Shown in pieces: positions 5,943-13,999 of a stretch of 21,443 bases of DNA (its first letter is position 1; each line of letters begins with the position of its first letter). Location of the stretch: contig CAYOWK010000063.1 of the NCBI GenBank assembly GCA_964407665.1, positions 1 to 21,443 of the forward strand. Reading direction: 5' to 3'. A model generated the notes under the pieces. The model saw nothing but the letters and a program-made list of their open reading frames with translations, had not been told where the DNA came from and did no database searches. Position numbers and translations under genes: made by a program. This DNA comes from CAYOWK01 sp964407665 (GTDB lineage Bacteria > Pseudomonadota > Alphaproteobacteria > Caulobacterales > Hyphomonadaceae).

Positions 5943-8405
5943 CTAAGCCGCCGCGATGGCGTCGGCGCGGAGTTCCAGTTCGCCGTTGGCGGCGTGCGGA
6001 GCTGCGGTTTCCGGGAGGTGGCAGATGACCGTCGTCCCGGCGCCCGGCGAGGATTTCATCATCACATAGCCGCCGTGCAGCTCGACGAAGTGGCGCACCA
6101 GAGAGAGGCCGAGGCCTGCGCCGCGCGTGTCGCCGGAGTTGAACGAGTCGAAGGCGCCGGCTTGCCGTTCGGGCGCGATGCCCTTGCCGGTGTCGGAGAC
6201 GGCCAGACGGATGATCCCGTCGGTCTTGCTGGCTTCGATCTTCACATGGCCGCCCGCACCGGTGAACCGCAGCGCGTTGGACAGGAGGTTGAACATCACC
6301 TGCCGGATGCGTTTCTCGTCGGCGTGGATCGATCCGATGCGGCTGTCACAGTTCACCTCGACCCGCACCTTGGTGTCGACGGCGTTGGTGACCACGAGAT
6401 CGACTGACTCCTGAATGACTGTCTTCAGCTGGAAGTCCGAGAGGTCGAGTTCCATGCGGCCCGCTTCGATCATTGCCAGATCCAGGATGTTGCCGATGAG
6501 CTTGGAGAGGTGGTCTGCGGCGGAGAGGATGGACCCCACCTGTTCGCGCTGCTTGTCAGTCAGGTCGCCGGGACGGCCGCTTTCGAGGAGTTCGGCGTAG
6601 CCGAGGATGGTCGTGAGCGGCGAACGCAGCTGGTAGGAGACGTTCTGAACGAACTCGGTCTTCAGCCGGTCAGCGGTCTCGAGTGCTTCAGCGCGATCCT
6701 TCAGCGCTGTCTCGACCTGGCGTTGGGCCGTCACGTCCATGAAGGCGATCAGTGTGGCGCCGTTCGGCAACGGCTGAGTGAGCCATTGCAGCGTCTTGGC
6801 ATTGGATGTCTTCATGACGCCGTTGTCGGGCTGGCGGTATTCCGGGCTGGGGTTGGTGACCCGGCCCTTCATGTTCGACCACACGTTGCGGTCGTGGAAG
6901 ATGCGCGAGCATTCCTCCACCAGCGCGTCGAAGTCGGGACGGTCGCCCAGCGTCGGACGAAGCTCCCACAGTTCGGCAAAAGCCTTGTTGTGAAGGCGCA
7001 TGCTGCCGTCGGCGCCGAACACCGCAACAGCTTCGCGCAGGTTGTCGAGCGTCGCCTTCTGCGTGTTGATCAGGGCGTTGTATTCAGTGCGCAGCGTCAG
7101 TTCGTCGGTTATGTCCTTGAACAGCATCAGCGCGCCGCCGAGCGGATGGCGCTGGCGGGTCACGCGCAGGACGCGACCGTCGGGCAGGTTCCACAGGCTC
7201 TCGACGATGTCGTTCTTCTCGCCCTGGTAGTAGGCGACCTCGTTGGCGCGCCATTTGCCGAAGTCAGGCTGCGAGGGAAGCTTCCGGCGCTCGCGCAGAC
7301 GGTCGAGGATGGAGCCGTGGTCAGGCTTTTCAAGCAGCCAGGCCTGATCGATGTCCCACAGCTTCGCGAACGCGTTGTTGTTGAAGATCAGCTTGCGGTC
7401 AGGGCCGAAGATCGCGACGGCGTCCGCGACATGGTTCAGCGTCTCGTCATGAGCCTTGACGTGCTTGTCGAGCGTCTCGCGGGCGGATTCGAGGTCCGTG
7501 ATGTCGAACGCCATTCCGCCGATGCCGCCCGATAGCGGGAACATGGAGACGCGCATGCCGCGACGCTCGCCGGCGACCACCACGTGGCGTGTGTCGTCGG
7601 TGTCGGTGTTGGACTGGATCGTCTTCTGGGCCTGCGTGGTGACGTGCTGGTCCAGCATGATCTGGCGGTCGAGGACCTGGTCCATGCTGGAGGCGCCGAC
7701 AGCCTCGATGTAGGACCGGTTGACCCATTGCAGCTTGCCGGCGCCGGACATGCGCCAGGCCGGGAAGGGCGCCTTGCCCAACATTTCGAGAAAGGCCATC
7801 GGGTCGCGCGCAACGGCGACGCGGGCTTCCTCGAAGCGGGCGCGTGCGCCGGATTCCTCAAGGCCCTTGATCGTGGTGTCGGTGATCCAGAGCACGGCGC
7901 GTGCGCCGGCGGTCCGGCCATCGGCCTCGAGGAACCGCCCGGACGGGCCGATGATCGTAAGCGAGAAGGGAGCGCCCTCGGCGCGCAGCTGGGTGAGCCG
8001 CTCGCGCAGGGTGGTGTCCTGGCCGGCGCCGTCGCGGGATTCGAGGTCGGCGAGGCCTTCGAGGATGCGGACGGCCGGATCGGATGCGGAGCCGTCCTCG
8101 GCAAAGCGAAGCAGGCCCATAAGCGCGACGGGCGAGCCATACAGGCTGGGCTGGCCCCATTCCGCCTGTCCTTTGGCGGCGACCGCCATGTCGTCTTCCC
8201 AGACCATGACAACGCCGGGGTGGGCGCCGAAGACGCTCTCGGCGCGGGCCAGTTTTTCGCGTGTTTTCTGGGATTCCTCGCGGAATTTGCGGCTGGCGCC
8301 GCGAGCTCCGTCGGAGATGCGGATGGCCCACAGCAGCGCGGCGAGTCCGAACATGGCGGCGCCCGCCACGAGCATCATCACGGGCTGGATCACAACTGCG
8401 TCCAT
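5943..8405 (-). CDS. divL: DivL-type PAS-domain cell-cycle kinase with tyrosine in the H-box
   Basis: This is an 820-residue membrane-anchored sensor kinase homologue. One N-terminal transmembrane segment (about residues 7-29) precedes a cytoplasmic region with about four PAS-like repeats (about 56-175, 205-305, 318-432, 448-560; two contain clear FGPDRKLIF/FGADGSMRL starts). A HisKA-like helix pair (580-645) and an HATPase domain follow, with N-box RQVMFNLLSNALRF (701-714), G1 DTGKGI (738-743) and G2 GAGLGLS (762-768). The phosphoacceptor position reads VSYQLRSPLT, with Tyr591 where kinases have histidine. This is the hallmark of DivL, which in Caulobacter works with DivK and CckA to set CtrA activity and cell polarity. 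The ATG at 8405 has GGAGAGG upstream and begins just before the membrane segment; an in-frame ATG at 8519 adds unlikely residues that would run through the CtrA box. Confidence 0.9.
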   Translation of the reverse strand: MDAVVIQPVMMLVAGAAMFGLAALLWAIRISDGARGASRKFREESQKTREKLARAESVFGAHPGVVMVWEDDMAVAAKGQAEWGQPSLYGSPVALMGLLRFAEDGSASDPAVRILEGLADLESRDGAGQDTTLRERLTQLRAEGAPFSLTIIGPSGRFLEADGRTAGARAVLWITDTTIKGLEESGARARFEEARVAVARDPMAFLEMLGKAPFPAWRMSGAGKLQWVNRSYIEAVGASSMDQVLDRQIMLDQHVTTQAQKTIQSNTDTDDTRHVVVAGERRGMRVSMFPLSGGIGGMAFDITDLESARETLDKHVKAHDETLNHVADAVAIFGPDRKLIFNNNAFAKLWDIDQAWLLEKPDHGSILDRLRERRKLPSQPDFGKWRANEVAYYQGEKNDIVESLWNLPDGRVLRVTRQRHPLGGALMLFKDITDELTLRTEYNALINTQKATLDNLREAVAVFGADGSMRLHNKAFAELWELRPTLGDRPDFDALVEECSRIFHDRNVWSNMKGRVTNPSPEYRQPDNGVMKTSNAKTLQWLTQPLPNGATLIAFMDVTAQRQVETALKDRAEALETADRLKTEFVQNVSYQLRSPLTTILGYAELLESGRPGDLTDKQREQVGSILSAADHLSKLIGNILDLAMIEAGRMELDLSDFQLKTVIQESVDLVVTNAVDTKVRVEVNCDSRIGSIHADEKRIRQVMFNLLSNALRFTGAGGHVKIEASKTDGIIRLAVSDTGKGIAPERQAGAFDSFNSGDTRGAGLGLSLVRHFVELHGGYVMMKSSPGAGTTVICHLPETAAPHAANGELELRADAIAAA

Positions 8406-8422
8406 GTTGCGCCTCTCCGGGC

Positions 8423-8427
8423 GAATC
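8423..8427. promoter_or_regulatory. GANTC (CcrM-type methylation) site in the divL leader
   Basis: GAATC lies 18-22 bases upstream of the divL start codon. GANTC is the target of the cell-cycle methylase CcrM in alphaproteobacteria, and methylation state can influence GcrA- and CtrA-dependent promoters. A single 5-mer can occur by chance; it is recorded because of the CtrA box about 60 bases further upstream. Confidence 0.35.
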
Positions 8428-8485
8428 GGCCCTGAACCCACGCTTTTAGCGGGGAACTCCACAGTTAACCAAATAGCGGAGACCG

Positions 8486-8500
8486 TTAACGAGGGTTTAA
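8486..8500. promoter_or_regulatory. CtrA-type binding box upstream of divL
   Basis: The sequence is TTAA, then the 7-base spacer CGAGGGT, then TTAA followed by C. It is an exact match to the CtrA consensus TTAA-N7-TTAAC, and because of the flanking bases it also reads TTAA-N7-TTAAC on the minus strand. It lies 81 bases upstream of the divL ATG. A further TTAAC is at 8465-8469. TTAA is rare in this GC-rich window, so three copies within 36 bases stand out. The regulator is inferred. Confidence 0.65.
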
Positions 8501-8512
8501 CAAACGGGATAA

Positions 8513-8529
8513 CCGGCAATTTTTGCCGG
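8513..8529 (-). terminator. Possible terminator after the M20 peptidase gene
   Basis: A 7-bp perfect stem, CCGGCAA / TTGCCGG with a 3-base loop, lies 24 bases past the peptidase stop and is followed on the minus strand by TTATCCCGTTTG. The T-run is weak. It would separate the peptidase transcript from the divL promoter just downstream. Confidence 0.4.
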
Positions 8530-8552
8530 GTTTCAGCTGCAAACAGGGGAAA

Positions 8553-9869
8553 TCAGGGGGCCAGGCCGACGGTCGAGAGGGCCACCAGAAGCCCGGTCTG
8601 AGGCGCGATATGGGCGTCCGTATTGCGCCACCACTCGTCCGGGGAGTGGGAATTGCCGCTCTCTCCCCCGCGCGCCAGCGTTAGGGCCGGGATACCCATC
8701 GACAGCGGGATGTTGGAGTCGGTGGAAGAGGCTTCAAAGTCCGGTTCGAGCCCCATGTGGGCCATGGCGGCGACGGTGGAGCGCAGGAGCGGCGCGTTGG
8801 CAGGCAGGGCGCCGGCGGGGCGGTTCCCGACGGGCTCCAGATCGACGGTCAGGGCCTCGCCGCGTGTGCGTCCTGCGTTTTCGGCTTCAAGGCCTGACTG
8901 TACGGCTGCCTTGAGCGCCTGATCCAGCAGGGCCAGCCGGTCCGGCGCGGCCGAGCGCATGTCGACTTCCATCCAGCTCTCGAACGGGATCGAGTTGACG
9001 GAGGTGCCGCCGCCGATGCGGCCAACGCTGTAGGTGGACTTGACGCCCTCCGCCGTGACCGGGGCGGCTGCCTCGTCGAAAGCGGCGATCATGCGACCCA
9101 GCGCGTGGTGCGGGCTTGGCTGGCCGAAGGCTCCGTAGGAGTGGCCGCCGGGCCCCTTCACGGTCACTCGGTAGCGCAGCGAGCCGACGGCCGTGTTGAC
9201 AACGCGCTCCGTCTCGCCGCCGTCGATGGCGATCATGGCGTCGATCTTCGGGCCGCCCGGCCGGAAGAGATGCTTGACCCCGCGAAGGTCGCCCAGCCCT
9301 TCCTCGCCGACATTGCCGATGAAGAGGATGTCGCCTTTCGTGGCGATCTGCGCCTCGTTCATCGCGCGGGCGAGCGAGAGGAGGTAGACGAGGCCACGCG
9401 TGTTGTCGCCGATGCCGGGCGCCCGGTAGGTGTCGCCCTCGATCTTCACGGTGACGTCCGTATCCGCCGGAAAGACGGTGTCGAGGTGGGCGACGAAGGC
9501 CAGAACCGGGCCGCCGCCGGCGCCGGGACGGCGGCCGATCACGTTGCCGACTTCGTCAATGGAGACATCGGTGAGGCCGACGCCCTTCAGCATTTCGGCG
9601 AAGCGCTTGCCGCGCGCTTCCTCGGCGAAGGGCGGGGCGGGGATTTCGTTGAGCTCGACCAGATCCTTGAGATCCTGCGCTTCGTGCGCCTCGATGGCGG
9701 CGAAGGCGGCTTTCACGGCGGGCAGTGAGGCGAGCTGGGCGACGCCTGCGACCTCGTTTGCTGCGGCGGGTGAGGGGGCGTCCAGCCCCTCGACAGGCGC
9801 TTCAGGCGCGGGCGCCGTGGCGCAAGCGGCCAGAATGAGGGCGGCGAAAGCCGGAACGAGGGCGCGCAT
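8553..9869 (-). CDS. M20-family metallopeptidase, predicted lipoprotein
   Basis: This is a 438-residue protein. The N-terminus MRALVPAFAALILAAC is a lipoprotein signal with lipobox LAAC, giving Cys16 as the lipidated residue, followed by an Ala/Pro-rich linker. It is therefore predicted to be membrane-anchored and to act in the periplasm. The M20 di-metal site is visible: AHLDTVFP (His128, Asp130), GIGDNTRG (Asp155), the catalytic pair in NVGEEGLGD (Glu189/190), AIDGGE (Asp216) and the C-terminal GNSHSPDEWW (His408). VKGPGGHSYGAFG belongs to the lid/dimerisation domain. It resembles M20 dipeptidase/tripeptidase members; the substrate is unknown, and amidohydrolase activity on an acylated amino acid is possible. 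The ATG at 9869 is preceded by a strong AAGGAG seven bases upstream. The phosphohexomutase gene ends 83 bases upstream on the same strand. Confidence 0.9.
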   Translation of the reverse strand: MRALVPAFAALILAACATAPAPEAPVEGLDAPSPAAANEVAGVAQLASLPAVKAAFAAIEAHEAQDLKDLVELNEIPAPPFAEEARGKRFAEMLKGVGLTDVSIDEVGNVIGRRPGAGGGPVLAFVAHLDTVFPADTDVTVKIEGDTYRAPGIGDNTRGLVYLLSLARAMNEAQIATKGDILFIGNVGEEGLGDLRGVKHLFRPGGPKIDAMIAIDGGETERVVNTAVGSLRYRVTVKGPGGHSYGAFGQPSPHHALGRMIAAFDEAAAPVTAEGVKSTYSVGRIGGGTSVNSIPFESWMEVDMRSAAPDRLALLDQALKAAVQSGLEAENAGRTRGEALTVDLEPVGNRPAGALPANAPLLRSTVAAMAHMGLEPDFEASSTDSNIPLSMGIPALTLARGGESGNSHSPDEWWRNTDAHIAPQTGLLVALSTVGLAP

Positions 9870-9896
9870 GGGATCACTCCTTAAGCGGATGATCCC
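9870..9896 (-). promoter_or_regulatory. Hairpin carrying the peptidase ribosome-binding site in its loop
   Basis: On the minus strand, GGGATCA (9896-9890) and TGATCCC (9876-9870) form a 7-bp perfect stem ending directly at the ATG. The 13-base loop contains the AAGGAG ribosome-binding site. The structure could modulate translation, or it may be chance. Confidence 0.35.
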
Positions 9897-9952
9897 ATGT
9901 GCGATGGTCTGTCGGATGGCGCAAGCCGCCCATAAGGGGCCTGCCTCGTCCG

Positions 9953-11473
9953 TCAGATCTCCTGGTTGTAGGAGCCGACGCTGTCGAACTTCGCGAGGCG
10001 GGGTTTCACCTCCTCGCGAAAGAGGGCCTTCATGTCGGCCTCGCCCACCAGGCTTTCCACGACAACGACCAGCTCGGGTTTGTTGGACGAGGCGCGGACG
10101 AGAACCCACGAGCCGTCGTCCAGCGTGACGCGGGCGCCGTTGACGGTGTTCACGTCGACGACCTTGCGGCCGACGATCTCACCGCCGGCTGCCTTTAGTG
10201 CGACGTAGTCGGCGACGACCTGGTCGACGACGCCGTACTTCTTCTCGTCGTCGCAGTGGGGCGACATCGTCATCGAGGTCCAGGCGTCGCCCAGTTCGCT
10301 CTTGAGGTCGGAGAGGGCGCGGCCGGGGTTGCGGTCGAGCATCTGCAGCACGGCGGCGGCGGCGACGATGCCGTCGTCGTAGCCGTAGCCGTAGGGCGCG
10401 CGGAAGAAGAAGTGGCCGGACTTCTCGAAGCCGGCGACGGCGTTGAGCTCGGTCGTGCGGCGTTTGATGTAGGAGTGGCCGGTCTTGTAGTAGTCCACCG
10501 TCGCGCCGTTGGCCTTGAGGACAGGGTCGGTCTTGTAGAGACCGGTCGATTTCACATCGACCACGAAGGTGGCGTTCGGGTGCAGCTTCGACAGGTCGCG
10601 CGCCAGCATCAGGCCGATCTTGTCGGCGAAGATTTCCTCGCCCTTGTCGTCGACGACGCCGCAGCGGTCGCCGTCGCCGTCGAAGCCGACGCAGAGGTCG
10701 GCGCCGTGGGCCTTAACGGCCGCCGACATCGAGTGGAGCATCTCGATGTCTTCCGGGTTCGGATTGTATTTGGGGAAGGTGTAGTCGAGGCTGGTGTCCA
10801 TCTCGATCACCTCGGCGCCCATCGCGCGCAGGGCGTCGGGGGCGAAGGCGCCGGCGGCGCCGTTGCCGCAGGCACAGACGACCTTGATCTTGCGGGTCAG
10901 TTTGATGCCCTTGCTGAGCGCGGCGATGTATTTCTCGCGCATGCCCTCGACGTGGATGATCTTCCCGCCGGGTTGCGGGTTGAACTTGCCGTTCAGCACG
11001 ATGTCCTTGAGCTTGCCCATCTCTTCGGGGCCGAATGTCAGGGGCTTGTTCGCGCCCATCTTGACGCCGGTCCAGCCATTCTCGTTGTGGCTGGCGGTAA
11101 CCATGGCGACGCAAGGCACGTCGAGTTCGAACTGGGCGAAGTAGGCCGTGGGCGACAGGGCAAGGCCGATGTCGTGAACTTCCATGCCGCCTTCCAGCAG
11201 TCCCAGGATCAGCGCCTGTTTGATCGTGAGCGAGTAGGAGCGGAAATCATGTCCCACGACGATACGGGGAGCGACGCCCATTTCGCGAACCAGAGTCGCC
11301 AGACCGAGGCCGAGGGCCTGCACGCCGAGCGCATTGAGCTCGGGCGCCTTGGGATATTGCGGGCCGCCATACCACCAGCGGGCGTCGTATTCCCGGAAAC
11401 CCGTGGGTTTGACGAGCGGAATGGTCTCGAATTCGTAGGTGTTGGCGGCAATGTCGGCGCGCGGCGTCTTCAT
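9953..11473 (-). CDS. Phosphomannomutase/phosphoglucomutase
   Basis: This 506-residue alpha-D-phosphohexomutase has all four family signatures in order. FREYDARW is at the N-terminus. The phosphoserine loop VTASHNENGWTG carries catalytic Ser128. The Mg-binding loop GFDGDGDRCG includes Asp265, Asp267 and Asp269. The sugar-binding GFEKSGHFFF is followed by the C-terminal phosphate-binding VLVRASSNKPEL. It interconverts hexose 6- and 1-phosphates, supplying GDP-mannose or UDP-glucose for envelope polysaccharide. The motifs do not decide between mannose, glucose or both (AlgC-like), so no symbol is given. The ATG at 11473 is chosen over one 99 bases upstream because homology-like sequence starts at IPLVKPTGFREYD and GGGGA precedes it. 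The spacer to kup (273 bases) suggests its own promoter. Confidence 0.93.
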   Translation of the reverse strand: MKTPRADIAANTYEFETIPLVKPTGFREYDARWWYGGPQYPKAPELNALGVQALGLGLATLVREMGVAPRIVVGHDFRSYSLTIKQALILGLLEGGMEVHDIGLALSPTAYFAQFELDVPCVAMVTASHNENGWTGVKMGANKPLTFGPEEMGKLKDIVLNGKFNPQPGGKIIHVEGMREKYIAALSKGIKLTRKIKVVCACGNGAAGAFAPDALRAMGAEVIEMDTSLDYTFPKYNPNPEDIEMLHSMSAAVKAHGADLCVGFDGDGDRCGVVDDKGEEIFADKIGLMLARDLSKLHPNATFVVDVKSTGLYKTDPVLKANGATVDYYKTGHSYIKRRTTELNAVAGFEKSGHFFFRAPYGYGYDDGIVAAAAVLQMLDRNPGRALSDLKSELGDAWTSMTMSPHCDDEKKYGVVDQVVADYVALKAAGGEIVGRKVVDVNTVNGARVTLDDGSWVLVRASSNKPELVVVVESLVGEADMKALFREEVKPRLAKFDSVGSYNQEI

Positions 11474-11746
11474 GGAGTCCCCGGTAATCCTTGGTTTGAC
11501 GTTATGGCCGTTTGCCAGATGCGTGCCTAGCGCCTGACCCGTGCGGGTGAAAGCGTTCTGAGCATCCGCCACTGGCCATTACCTGCACTCCGGTCAGGCG
11601 AGCAGGACGATCCGGGTCTAGCCCGAAAGGCGAGCCAGTGCCAGCCGAACCCGCGTGCTGCCTGAACCCAGTCGCGGCCTGAACCGACTTGCGGACTCGC
11701 CGCGCCTTGCCGGGCTGACGCACAGGTCGGGGGAGGGTAGGCCGCG
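11474..11746. other. Spacer between kup and the phosphohexomutase gene
   Basis: I see no gene, tRNA or strong terminator here. On the minus strand three similar short blocks occur in close series (GGTTCAGGC, GGTTCAGGC, GGTTCGGCT, between about 11632 and 11688). Their meaning is unclear. The phosphohexomutase promoter is presumably in this spacer, but no convincing -35/-10 pair stands out. Confidence 0.4.
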
Positions 11747-13672
11747 TCAGATTGCGATCTGGCTCCCCAGCTCCACGACGCGGGACGTTGGAATCCGGAA
11801 GAACTCCGTGGCGTTGGTCGCGTTGCGGTTCAGGAAGATGAAGAGGTGATCCTGCCAGAGCGGCATGCCCCGCTTGCCGTCCGGCAGCAGCGTGCGGCGG
11901 CTCAGGAAGAACGACGTCGACATGATGTCAAAGGTCAGACCGCCCTTGCGGGCAAGCGAAAGACCATGCGTGACGTTCGGCGTTTCCATGAAGCCGAACG
12001 TCATCGTCAGCCGGTCGAAGTTCGGCGCGACCTTCACAATGGAGATTTTCCGGTCGTTCGGTACATAGGGTTCCTGCGCGGTCTTCACCGTCATCACGAT
12101 ATTGCGCTCGTGCAGGACCTTGTTGTGCTTCAGGTTGTGAAGGAGCGCAGCAGGAGCCGTATCGGGCTCGGCGGTCAGGAAGATCGCCGTACCCTTGACC
12201 TGATGCGGCGGGTTGACGGTCAGCATGGGGATAAGGTCCTCCAGCGTGACGTCGCTTTTGGTGCGCATTGTCAGCAGCCGCGCGCCCCGCACCCACGTCC
12301 ACATCGCCAGCATCAGCGCCGACGCGATGAGGAGCGGGACATACCCGCCCTGGGGCAGTTTCAGGAGATTCGACGCGAGGAAGACGCCTTCGACCAGCAT
12401 GAACGGCGTGACGATCAGCGCGGCCAGCCACAGCGGCTTTTTCCAGACGCGCTGGATCGCGATGAACGCCAGAACGGTGGACGTGATCATGGCCCCGATC
12501 ACCGAGACACCGTAGGCAGACGCCAGCGCTGAGGAGGACTTGAACGTCAGGACGAGGATCACCACGCCAGCCAGCAGCATGTAGTTGATCTGCGGCATGT
12601 AGATCTGGCCATGTTCGTCTGCGGACGTGTTGACGATCTGCAGACGGGGCAGGAGTCCGAGCTGAACGGCCTGCTGGGTCAGCGAGTAGGCGCCGGTGAT
12701 GACGGCCTGGCTCGCGACGATCGTCGCCATGGTGGCCAGGATGACAAGGGGCGCCTGGAGGATATCGGGAGCCATCTGAAAGAATGGATTCGACGTGGTC
12801 TCCGGGTGCGCCAGCACCATGGCGCCCTGGCCAAGATAGTTCAGCGCGAGGCAGGGCAGAACCAGAAACGACCACATGGCGACAATGGGTTTGCGACCGA
12901 AATGGCCCATGTCTGCATAGAGCGCCTCCGCGCCGGTAACCGTTAGGAAGACCGAGCCGAGAACGACGAAGCCCAGCACGGAGTGTGTCGCGAGGAAGAC
13001 AACCGCATGGTGTGGGCTGATCGCCGCCAGGATCTGTGCGCCGTCCTGTACGATGTGCCAGACCCCGAGTGCGCCGAGAACAATGAACCACACGAGGCAG
13101 ACTGGTCCGAACAGGGCGCCAACAATGGACGTGCCTTTTTTCTGAATCAGGAACAGCCCGGCCAGCAGCACAAGAGCGATAGGCAGGATGAAGGGCTCGA
13201 TGTGGCCTTCCAGCTGGGGAATGACGCCTAGCCCCTCGACGGCTGACAGAACCGATACCGCAGGGGTCAGAAGCGCGTCGCCGAAGAACATGCCGGCGCT
13301 GCAGACCGCCACAAGAAACAGGAGCGGCGTTCGACGGCCGATTGTGCGCTGGACGAGCGCCATGAGCGACAGCGTCCCGCCTTCGCCCCGGTTGTCCATG
13401 CGCAGCAGAAGCAGGACGTACTTGCAGGTGACGATGATGATCAGGGACCAGAGCATCAGCGAAATGACGCCGAGCACGTCGTCGCGCACCAGCACGCCGC
13501 CACGTTCGGCGTTGATGTGGTGAATGGACTCCTTGAAGGCATAAAGCGGGCTGGTTCCGATGTCGCCGAAGACAACGCCGATCGATCCCAGCGCGAGGGC
13601 CCAGAACCTTCCGGTCCCGGCTTTCACCCCCGCAGGTTGCGCCACCCCGCCAGCCGACGAAGTATCGCTCAT
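11747..13672 (-). CDS. kup: Kup/TrkD-family potassium importer
   Basis: This 641-residue inner-membrane protein begins after a short polar tail with the Kup signature ALGSIGVVFGDIGTSPLYAFKES (about residues 28-50), and contains DNRGEGGTLSLMALV in the first cytoplasmic loop. About twelve hydrophobic segments follow up to about residue 450, then a soluble C-terminal domain of roughly 190 residues, the standard family layout. It imports K+ with protons. The ATG at 13672 has a GAAGG motif upstream and gives the usual N-terminus; an upstream in-frame ATG at 13693 adds only seven residues. It is divergent from ppc across 327 bases, so the two promoters lie there. The gene appears intact. Confidence 0.95.
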   Translation of the reverse strand: MSDTSSAGGVAQPAGVKAGTGRFWALALGSIGVVFGDIGTSPLYAFKESIHHINAERGGVLVRDDVLGVISLMLWSLIIIVTCKYVLLLLRMDNRGEGGTLSLMALVQRTIGRRTPLLFLVAVCSAGMFFGDALLTPAVSVLSAVEGLGVIPQLEGHIEPFILPIALVLLAGLFLIQKKGTSIVGALFGPVCLVWFIVLGALGVWHIVQDGAQILAAISPHHAVVFLATHSVLGFVVLGSVFLTVTGAEALYADMGHFGRKPIVAMWSFLVLPCLALNYLGQGAMVLAHPETTSNPFFQMAPDILQAPLVILATMATIVASQAVITGAYSLTQQAVQLGLLPRLQIVNTSADEHGQIYMPQINYMLLAGVVILVLTFKSSSALASAYGVSVIGAMITSTVLAFIAIQRVWKKPLWLAALIVTPFMLVEGVFLASNLLKLPQGGYVPLLIASALMLAMWTWVRGARLLTMRTKSDVTLEDLIPMLTVNPPHQVKGTAIFLTAEPDTAPAALLHNLKHNKVLHERNIVMTVKTAQEPYVPNDRKISIVKVAPNFDRLTMTFGFMETPNVTHGLSLARKGGLTFDIMSTSFFLSRRTLLPDGKRGMPLWQDHLFIFLNRNATNATEFFRIPTSRVVELGSQIAI

Positions 13673-13999
13673 CAGATGCACCTTCAGACGCAAACCGCAG
13701 ATAGCGGTCCTGACCGGGCCGGGCTGCTACGCCTGTATGCGGGTGGGCGGAAGCCGGAATATTTTCGACAGCGAGTCTTTACATTGCGCTGCAGCAGGGG
13801 CAGCGCGCGTACGCGACGACGGTTCCGCCTGTCTGCAAATGTCCCACCACAGCCTGCCGGGACATTTGCTGCGTCGCCTGTTCGGGCTTTTGCCAGGGTG
13901 CGGCGCAGGCGCCTTTCCGGACGGCGGAAAGCCCATTCAGCGTCATCCCGGTCATTCCAGCGGAAGACTTCCACCGCAGCTTTGCGGTAGAACTGGCGC
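13673..13999. other. Divergent kup/ppc intergenic region
   Basis: This 327-base spacer must hold the promoters of kup and ppc. The short frames inside it have no recognisable protein character. Its only clear structure is the inverted repeat at 13835-13869. An AT-richer patch at about 13758-13785 is a plausible place for a -10 element, but I cannot assign hexamers with confidence. Confidence 0.5.
13835..13869. repeat. 11-bp perfect inverted repeat upstream of ppc
   Basis: GCAAATGTCCC (13835-13845) and GGGACATTTGC (13859-13869) are perfect inverted copies separated by 13 bases. They are centred about 148 bases upstream of the ppc ATG and 180 bases upstream of the kup ATG. This could be a dyad operator for a dimeric regulator or an RNA hairpin in a leader. 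No T-run follows on either strand, so a terminator is less likely. Confidence 0.55.

Noticed and set aside
10256..11530. 424-codon plus-strand open frame opposite the phosphohexomutase
   Set aside because: Antisense shadow of a gene with all catalytic motifs; its own translation shows low-complexity HVxLDHLG-type composition and no motif.
11474..11746. Possible tRNA or small RNA in the kup/hexomutase spacer, because of GGTTC blocks
   Set aside because: No cloverleaf could be built: there is no matching acceptor stem or anticodon arm around the GGTTC blocks.
13517..13990. Open frames in the kup/ppc spacer (both strands)
   Set aside because: They extend out of kup antisense or ppc sequence, are arginine/serine-rich, and lack ribosome-binding sites or recognisable motifs.
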